DNA of 64,000 bases from positions 228,800-292,799 of the forward strand of contig LSRX01000467.1 in NCBI GenBank assembly GCA_001939145.1. Reading direction: 5' to 3'. This DNA comes from Symbiodinium microadriaticum. Its lineage: Eukaryota > Sar > Dinophyceae > Suessiales > Symbiodiniaceae. The notes beneath the pieces are model-generated. The model ran no database searches and was not told where the DNA came from. It saw only the letters and a program-made list of their open reading frames with translations. Both the position numbers and the translations under genes were made by a program. This document shows, piece after piece, positions 57,369-64,000 of the stretch; the first letter of the stretch is position 1, and each line of letters begins with the position of its first letter.

Positions 57369-58390
57369 CTGCATCTTACTGCCGCAAAGGTTCCTCCCTT
57401 GCATGGCTGCTGCACGCGCTTGCTGCTGGAGGCCTCAACAGCCGGACACTCCGATTAGGCCAAGCCTCCCTATGCCTATGCCAAGCACAGCATCACTGGA
57501 GAAGCTACTCCGAGCCTTTTCAGTGCTCCGATCTTCAGGGCCCCCAGTGCTTGCCATGGAACACTGATGGCGATATCGAGACACTCCGCGAACCGGGTCT
57601 GCTGCCGGCATCGCAGGTCACAGCCTTCCAAGCAGAATGTGTCGCGACGGGCATGCTTGCAGCCACGATGCAGTGCGAGACATAGTTGGGCGCTCGCGGC
57701 CCAACGATTTCACGTCCAAAGTGCTATCATGGAAAGTGCGATGTTCAGGGCACAAGTCGGGTGCAACATGTTGCAACTTACCCTGTCTATCTTGTGGCAT
57801 CCTTCATCTTCTGCGTGAGCAGGTCGAAGGAATGCCTGCGCACCAAGCCACGTAACCACGCAGACCCAAGATACAAATTCACATTGCATGGCAGCCTTGT
57901 GAGAGTCCCTTAAATCCTGTTCTGCATTCCTGTCATGAATTCTCAATCCCGAGACCTCATGAAGTGCTGGCCGGGTGCAAGACTTCGTGATGTTTGGCCG
58001 TGATGATGGCGCGACAAGAAAGAAATCCGTCAAGCCTTTGGTACAGGAACTGCTTTGATCCAAACGACGGAGGTCGTGATCTGCGCATCTATCTGTGGAC
58101 AAGGCCGCGAATAAACAGAACTCGGACTCGGGAGCATTCTGTTCAAACTCAGGAATATTTGCAAAGGGATGTATGCCAACAGCAATTCTGAAGCTTTCTG
58201 AACGGCTCAAACACTCCATCTGAGAATTCGCCGCACCGCCCCGGCAAGGCTCAGTTGCAGCATTCTATTCGCTACATGTGTGCAACTTGCAACCCCCGTC
58301 AGCTGAGTTGCAGTTCCTGGTGCATCTCGGCATCCAAACCCCTGCAAACAAAGAATGTCTGACAATGCCTCATGCGCATGTCCACCCAAG
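57369..58390. other. no exon recognised with confidence
   Basis: Minus frames at 57710-58219 contain protein-like pieces (VGIHPFANIPEFEQNAPES) without splice support. Confidence 0.3.
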
Positions 58391-58489
58391 CTGACTACGC
58401 ACCTTCGACTGTGGCATCGCTTTTCCATGCATTGGGTTCAATGCTGCCCGAATGTGCCCCCGTGCCTGGATGACATTTGCTGCGCGCCA

Positions 58490-58540
58490 GCGACCGCAGG
58501 ACGAACTGCAGGGTCGACCGCAGGACGAACTGCAGGGTCT
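58490..58540. repeat. 24-bp tandem duplication
   Basis: GACCGCAGGACGAACTGCAG plus GGTC, repeated twice head to tail. In one minus frame it duplicates an eight-residue peptide (TLQFVLRS). Confidence 0.9.
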
Positions 58541-59263
58541 GCTTGCACAAGCCGAACTGGTCCTTGGCGTTGCGTACCAGTCTTGAAAGCAATTCATGTA
58601 AAGTTCCGCTCCTGGTCGACTCTTGTGTTTGGTGCCATCCCCCGTTGCAAATCCTCTAGGCAGATATTACAACCAATTAAGCAGAGAAGTGGCGTGAGGC
58701 ACCATCCCCACCGTCGACTTCCGACTGCGACAGTGCCTCAATTACGCATGCTCCGCAAGTTCGCCTGCCCTCCTCTGATTCGTGAATAAACGTGAACATC
58801 CGTAGCCGCGAATTTCGAAGGTGTATCCAATGTGCCTTCCGGTCCTGACAGTTGCACCTACCAGCCTACTGCAGCGAGTGCGTCTATGTACTGATGCTAC
58901 TATGTGTACTTTGTGCAACATACTATGTACTACATACCATATACGTTTTACAAGGTGCCAGATCTTAGACACTAGGTGCTATGTTGTACACTCTATACCA
59001 TAACTATACATATATATATATATATATGTATATTGTATACTGTCTGCATACTCTGTACCGTGTCCTCTGCACTGTATACTGTAAACCAAACAGGCCAAAC
59101 CTAAACCAGATACTATCTGATATGTACTGCATATTGTATCAGGACAACGTATATACTGTACACCGTATACTTTATACTGTATGTTGTATACCGAATATTA
59201 TGTACCTTTTGATCTATACAGTATACGCCCTACGGTATTGTACAAGGTATATAGTTTCTAATG

Positions 59264-59295
<32 letters not shown>

Positions 59296-60540
59296 TGTAT
59301 GTATATAGATTTGTTACTATTAGCTGTATACTGTATAACATGTAGTGTATGGTCTACAACAGCAAAATGTATAGCTCACAATGCATGTAGTCCTCTCTTT
59401 GTAGACAGGCAACATCCATCAGATGCAGCGGCTGGGAATAGTCAGCCTCGGAGGTGATGTAAACTCACAAGGACAGCATTGGCGCTGAACGGCTTAGGGC
59501 TTAGGGTTACAGCGAATGTCTTTGCAGGCCAAGAACTCTTTCGTTTTCAGCCTCGGGATAAGTTCGTATCCACACAAGATTTCTGAAGATTCGCCAGCAG
59601 AGTTAGAGTAAGTTGCTAGTACGCTCAGTGGTTCCCAAGATTCGTGCCTTGTTGAGGGCGCTGTCTAGAAGTCGGATGAACCAAGACTGCAGCTCAAAAT
59701 CTCGGGCAGTCACCTGCTCAACGGGCGGCGGCAGCTCTTGCGCTGCATGATGGCCATCATGCTTGCCTGGGACCATTCTAGGGTAGCGACGTGCAGGCAG
59801 TTAAACTTAGAGTTGCACCGTTTAGCAAACATCTTTGGTGCGGCAGCAGGTCATTGGGCTTTTTCTCACGTAAAGGCCACAAGGAACTGGCCCGGGTATG
59901 TCATGGAAAGTCCTAAACCCTACATCCTATACCGCTATACCCTAGTCCCTAAACCCTAAACGAGCCGACCTGCCCCTCGCGTCGTGCGGACGTAGCGTAA
60001 CGAACCCATAGTCTCTGCGTACTTAGCTGTATCTGCCGGTGAAGCATGGGCAGTTCTTTTTTTTTAGTGTCCCTTCTAGGGTCCTTCTTATAAGGGTGCC
60101 GCACTATTGGGGGACCTAAAAGGAGACCCTAATTTAGAGAACTACCCATATCACACACCGTATAGTGCACATGCATACATGTATACATACCTACATACAT
60201 ACTTACGTACTTCGGACATACTTACATATGTACCCATGCACACACGATTACCAATAAGGAATCTACCTTCCGTACAGCTACAAGCGACGGCACAGTACAT
60301 CAGAATATATGATTACGTACTTAATCCTACTTACCTGTTACGGTGCGCGCTCACACACACACACACACACACGCTCCGAGACATGAATCAACCGGAAAGT
60401 AAAGTGTCGAGGTATGTGTAGATAACCCAGTGCAATAACAAACACACACATTAACATAAAGGAGTTAGTGAATATCATGGATGTGATGTGAGGGGGGCGG
60501 TTAGGCTTATCCCCATCTTATCCCAGTCCTATATCAATTT
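58541..60540. other. intergenic: AT-rich, TATACTGTA-like and CATA repeats
   Basis: ATATAT runs at about 59005-59030 and 59267-59292, degenerate ACTGTATACTGTA words at 59030-59350, telomere-like words at about 59490 and 59912-59962, CA repeats near 60350. No gene seen. Confidence 0.55.
59912..59962. repeat. CCCTAAA telomere-like tract
   Basis: CCTAAACCC...CCCTAGTCCCTAAACCCTAAAC. Confidence 0.7.
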
Positions 60541-60700
60541 CTGGAAAGTTTCGGTATAGGTCTGGATGTGCATCATGAGATAAATACGGACGGCTCCGGG
60601 ATAAGTCTGGACGGCTTCAGGAAAAGGCGGGACGGATAAAGTTGGAAAGATCTGCGAGGCTTGTGGGAAATTCTGTAAAGGCTGTCTGGAGAAGTCGGGA
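60540..60700. repeat. degenerate 21-bp minisatellite
   Basis: Units such as GATAAATACGGACGGCTCCG, GATAAGTCTGGACGGCTTCA and GAAAAGGCGGGACGGATAAA, about 21 bases each and seven or so copies. On the minus strand the 21-base period is seven residues with a recurring (F/Y)P. A translated product is possible but not shown. Confidence 0.6.
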
Positions 60701-61449
60701 TGCGGCTTTTTCAACCAACCCCACTCACCCCCATCCCAAGATGAAAAAAACAGGCGTAAATCATAAACTAACGTATATCTATGTATATGTATATATATAT
60801 ATACACCTGTATATACTCATTATATATTATTATCTTTTGTATATGTACACACATATGCATTTGTACATGTATATGTATATGCATAGACATGCGTGTGCAT
60901 GATATATGTAGTGTGCATGATATCTGCACGACTCGGTTCAGGTCCCTCGCTCTGTCGCAAAAAAGTCATTCGTGCCAGGCTGCTGAGCCAGGCCTCTGGC
61001 GGCGTCCCTTGGGGACGTTCCCACATGGCAACAGCAGTCGGCTGAAGCCCGAAACTTAATAAAAGAGGGCTTAAACGTTAGAATAGGGCTTGGGGGAGGG
61101 GGGGCCGGTACATGATAGGATAAATACTCCCTTCTGATGACAGGTACAGGCACACTCACCGCGACCATGAACAGAAGCATTCACGCTGAACTTGTTTATC
61201 AGAACTGTCATAGTGGAAGCAAGCATCAGGGGTTCCCAAAACGACCATAGTACTGACTGTTGACTACCAATATAAAACGAAACACAAACACAAAACAGAG
61301 TTTATGTGACCATTGCATTTAATTAAGGACCGAATTGTCGCTTTGTTCCGTTTATGTCTGGAGCAAGAAGCCGCGGTCAAGACAAGATGAAGGTTAGCAG
61401 ACCCGTGCAAGAGAGATCGAGGATCACTGCTGTCGCAAGCGCAGCACAT
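60701..61449. other. no gene recognised; AT microsatellites 60775-60905
   Basis: ATGTATAT repeats and G-rich patch at about 61090. A minus frame 60938-61180 is unsupported. Confidence 0.4.
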
Positions 61450-61451
61450 CA

Positions 61452-61550
61452 CATCTTCTGCTCTTCAACATCTGCTGACAGCTGGATGTGGACCAGCGTT
61501 TGCACGGCGGTCGACCTCTTGCAGTCTTCCAGACCTCGCGTCAGCAAGAC
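61452..61550 (-). CDS. exon candidate, unknown
   Basis: GTCGCAG acceptor followed by GTC. Product VLLTRGLEDCKRSTAVQTLV then HIQLSADVEEQKM. Open frame to TGA at 61449. Same strand as the FNEAR membrane exon. Confidence 0.4.
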
Positions 61551-61802
61551 CTGCGACCACACCATGTGTCGTTGAAGGCAAGGGCAGCAAGATGGCAACG
61601 GAAGAAGAGACATGGTAAGTAAACCTGGCATTGCCACATGCACTCTCGTCTCTGTTCGCGAGTTCGCTGCCCTTCACCCCTGACCACGCTCGCGCGAAGC
61701 GCGGCTATTCGCCTCGATCTTCGCACTTCGCTCCTGCAAAGGCAGGCTTATGCTGAGGCTTCGTGGCCATGGCCAGTCTAAGAAAAAGGAAGCACTAAAT
61801 CA

Positions 61803-61879
61803 CGAGCCTCGTTGAACCACTGGATGGAAACCGCCAGCAGAAGGAAGATCGAGCCGGCAAGAGTATTCAAGACCGCGTC
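61803..61879 (-). CDS. membrane-span exon ending FNEAR, TMEM43-like (tentative)
   Basis: Acceptor GCGCAG followed by GACGCG in phase 0. Product DAVLNTLAGSIFLLLAVSIQ then WFNEAR. A single hydrophobic span followed by W(F)NE(A)R recalls the first membrane segment and NEGRA motif of the TMEM43 family, but G is missing and no further TMEM43 motif was found. The donor is GT after GCTC or GA after CGT. A following frame (SAKIEANSRASRERGQ) at about 61675-61735 may be the next exon. Confidence 0.45.
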
Positions 61880-62072
61880 CTGCGCTTGAAAAGTGGGGGA
61901 TTACAAGAGACTGTACAAGACATATCATCTGTTCCACAAGTCATATTCGGTTAACTATAACATCATACAACACTTAACTTTCACCTTTCCCTACACCAGG
62001 CACATGGCACTGGTATCAGCGTCCACACAGACAGCTAGCTAACTAGTTGGAACGGTGTCCGTACAGGCTCAC

Positions 62073-62151
62073 GAAACTTCTCATAGTTGGTGTGTAGGGC
62101 TGGCTGCTTCACAGGGCAATGCCCGCACTTCCATGAAGCTTCACAAATCCG
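62073..62151 (-). CDS. short exon with CxxC, unknown
   Basis: CTTTGCAG acceptor and GTGAGC donor, both canonical. Product RICEASWKCGHCPVKQPALH then TNYEKF. Cysteines in the order C..(A)...CGHC may bind metal. 79 bases. Lies 5' of the FNEAR exon on the same strand and may be in the same gene. Confidence 0.5.
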
Positions 62152-62503
62152 CTGCAAAGTGTTCAAATAGTTTTCAAAGGACGAAGGCTTTCTGGAGATA
62201 TTGCACAGTGAACTCTGCTTGGCACGAGACCGCACGCTGGGACAGCCAAGAAGGGGGTACCACAACTGAACTCCTCCAAAGAGAAGTGCTGAGGCGGCCC
62301 AGGGCCCTGTTTTCTTCTAACATGAGCCTCTCGGTACTTCGGTGCAACACATGGTTCTCGTCTAAATCAGGGGCCGGTGGCTTGAAGCCCAGGCCGATCG
62401 GATTCGTTTTCTGTGTCGCGATGGTGAAAATGCAGGAACTGCCTGAGGCGTAACCTAAGCATCACTTTCTATATGTTGCACACTTTACATTTCATAAATC
62501 ATG

Positions 62504-62536
<33 letters not shown>

Positions 62537-63020
62537 CCGAGTCTCACAAATTCAAGTTGTGTTATGCATTATATGTTTACATACTAGATGACATATACAT
62601 ATATATATATATACATACACACACCACTCTTTCAATACCTGCGTGTAGCATGCAGTATATCACAGGTTATGACTTATAAAACAGCATGCAGCATTCAGCA
62701 TTATGCATAAAGAGTAGATAGTATGCATTCTAAGTTTTATACCACCTAGTTTGCACTATACAACGACAGTTGTACGTTATGCATGAAACACTTGATGTGC
62801 GATTGTTTAACATTGCATGCCTTGTTGCACACGTGCCTAAATAAGCCTACATATGTATATATATATATATATACACACACGCATTATATATATATATATA
62901 TTTATTTATCTATTATCTATTTATTTATTTATCTATATTTATTTGTATCTATATTTATATTTATTTTAATTTGTTTATTTATTTATTTGTTTATTTGTTT
63001 ATTTATATACATACATGAAA
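62152..63020. other. intergenic; AT/CATA and TTTA microsatellites
   Basis: ATATAT at about 62505-62540 and 62595-62620, again at 62850-62905, then TATT/TTTA tetranucleotides to about 63015. No gene seen. Confidence 0.6.
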
Positions 63021-63557
63021 TTTGCTTCCTATATGTACAGTAAACGGTTTAGGACGTATGTTCCGCAGCATATGCTATACGCTACGCACATGCAATATAA
63101 GATACATCTCAAACGCTGAATATGACAGATTGTAGACTACAGGATACATCCAATACACCGTGTTTCATATCTTCTTTGTTACATGTACTACATTATAGGT
63201 TGTGCATGCTCCACTTTGTTGTTATATTTACTATAGCAGCATGGCGTCTAGTAACGTAGTACACTGCTTGCCCGTCCTTCAGGCGCATGCTCTCCTGCTG
63301 CGGCATTTGGTGGCGATCTAAACACACACAATGCTTCTGAAAAGCCGTGCAATTGCAAGCCAGAGCCCAGAGCCCTAATGAGAATCCCGGTGGCATCAAA
63401 TGGAACCCGAAACCAAATCAATTACCGGCCTCTCCAGAAGCAGGTGCATGCTGAGCTGCAACGTGCCTGGCGTCCCGGTCGTGCAATGAAGGGGCACACC
63501 CCGCGACCGGACAGCCAGAGGTTTGCTACGGTTTCCAGTGAAGTCGATCCACCTCAG

Positions 63558-63802
63558 GACTTGCCGATTACTGTGGCCATGACTCTCAAGACTTGGAGGT
63601 GCTTGTGGGCCTGGGTCCGGAAAGGTTTAGGGTCTCTACTTTGGTTATCTCAAAAGCTTTGCGAAAGGTTTGCTGTGGAACGAATTGCTCTGACGGACCA
63701 GGGATGACGGAAACCGATATCGAATTGTCACTTCCGTGGGAGCACGCTTCTGGTGATGATGGCGATCATGGTGACAATGGCCCTGATGACGACGATGGTT
63801 AA
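63558..63802 (+). CDS. terminal exon with acidic tail, possibly BTB-like start (tentative)
   Basis: The only reasonably convincing plus-strand exon. Acceptor CCTCAG followed by GACTTG at 63558. The frame reads LADYCGHDSQDLEVLVGLGP, ERFRVSTLVISKALRKVCCG, then an acidic end (SGDDGDHGDNGPDDDDG) and TAA. D(L)EV(L)VG....FRVS..V(I)SKA resembles the opening strand-strand-helix of BTB/POZ domains in some fungal and protist proteins, but the rest of a BTB fold is absent. A GT donor after CGAAAG (63667) would end the exon earlier. Confidence 0.38.
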
Positions 63803-64000
63803 ATTGACGATGACGACGCACATTTAGAAGTAGCTTAAGACCATGTGATGGCAATGAAGATCCCTCAAGAACTCTCGTGACTCCCACTGCCCGCAGTTCA
63901 CCTGTTGCATAGCAGGATCTCACGGTCTTCGTTTGGGGTTTGCTATCGTTGACCGGTGCCTCAGGGAGATTCCGGGCTGCAGCATGCCGTGCCTGGTGGC
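63803..64000. other. no gene recognised; window end
   Basis: GAT/GAC triplets near 63755-63815 and unique sequence to the edge. Confidence 0.4.

Overview
The window looks like nuclear DNA from a dinoflagellate, most likely a Symbiodiniaceae/Suessiales-type genome. Four things point there. (1) Coding sequence is broken into many short exons, and the recognisable ones are almost all on the minus strand (unidirectional gene arrays). (2) Acceptors are nearly always AG followed by G, and several introns that can be placed by protein homology start with GC rather than GT. (3) A long minus-strand series of one-repeat exons encodes the W-containing pentatricopeptide (PPR) repeat type that is abundant in these algae. 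(4) TTTAGGG/CCCTAAA-like tracts are scattered inside the sequence. There are no bacterial operons, ribosome binding sites, CRISPR arrays or integrases. Most of the 64 kb is intron, intergenic DNA and simple repeats.

Layout, left to right. 1-2.4 kb: ACT triplet array with a 44-bp higher-order period, mixed triplets and an assembly gap. 3.7-5.1 kb: minus-strand gene of unknown function with a four-exon, phase-consistent splice model. 5.9-7.7 kb: minus-strand membrane protein of unknown function. 8.2-8.4 kb: two charged helical exons. 9.4-12.6 kb: minus-strand GnT-IV/MGAT4-type N-acetylglucosaminyltransferase (GT54), with microsatellites in its first visible intron. 13-27 kb: a few isolated exon candidates, AT-rich islands, microsatellites, and a repeat family with a near-perfect 52-bp palindrome. 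28.0-35.7 kb: minus-strand PPR region, at least 15 modules. 36.5-38.8 kb: unassigned coding-like stretches around a 15-N gap and TG/TGTC repeats. 39.4-43.6 kb: 373 perfect copies of a decamer followed by ACATAC-type repeats. 43.7-51.7 kb: minus-strand voltage-gated cation channel with S1 to S6, S4-S5 linker, pore region and C-terminal tail visible. 53-57.4 kb: unassigned minus-strand exons. 58.4-61.4 kb: mostly AT and simple repeats. 61.4-62.2 kb: minus-strand exons, one with a membrane segment ending in FNEAR. 63.56-63.8 kb: a plus-strand terminal exon with an acidic tail.

Taken together: one secretory-pathway N-glycan branching enzyme, one plasma- or organelle-membrane ion channel, one PPR protein presumably for organelle RNA, and several unassigned proteins. 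They are unrelated in function, as expected for a dinoflagellate gene array. All exon borders are inferred by eye from splice motifs, reading phase and protein similarity, with no transcript data.
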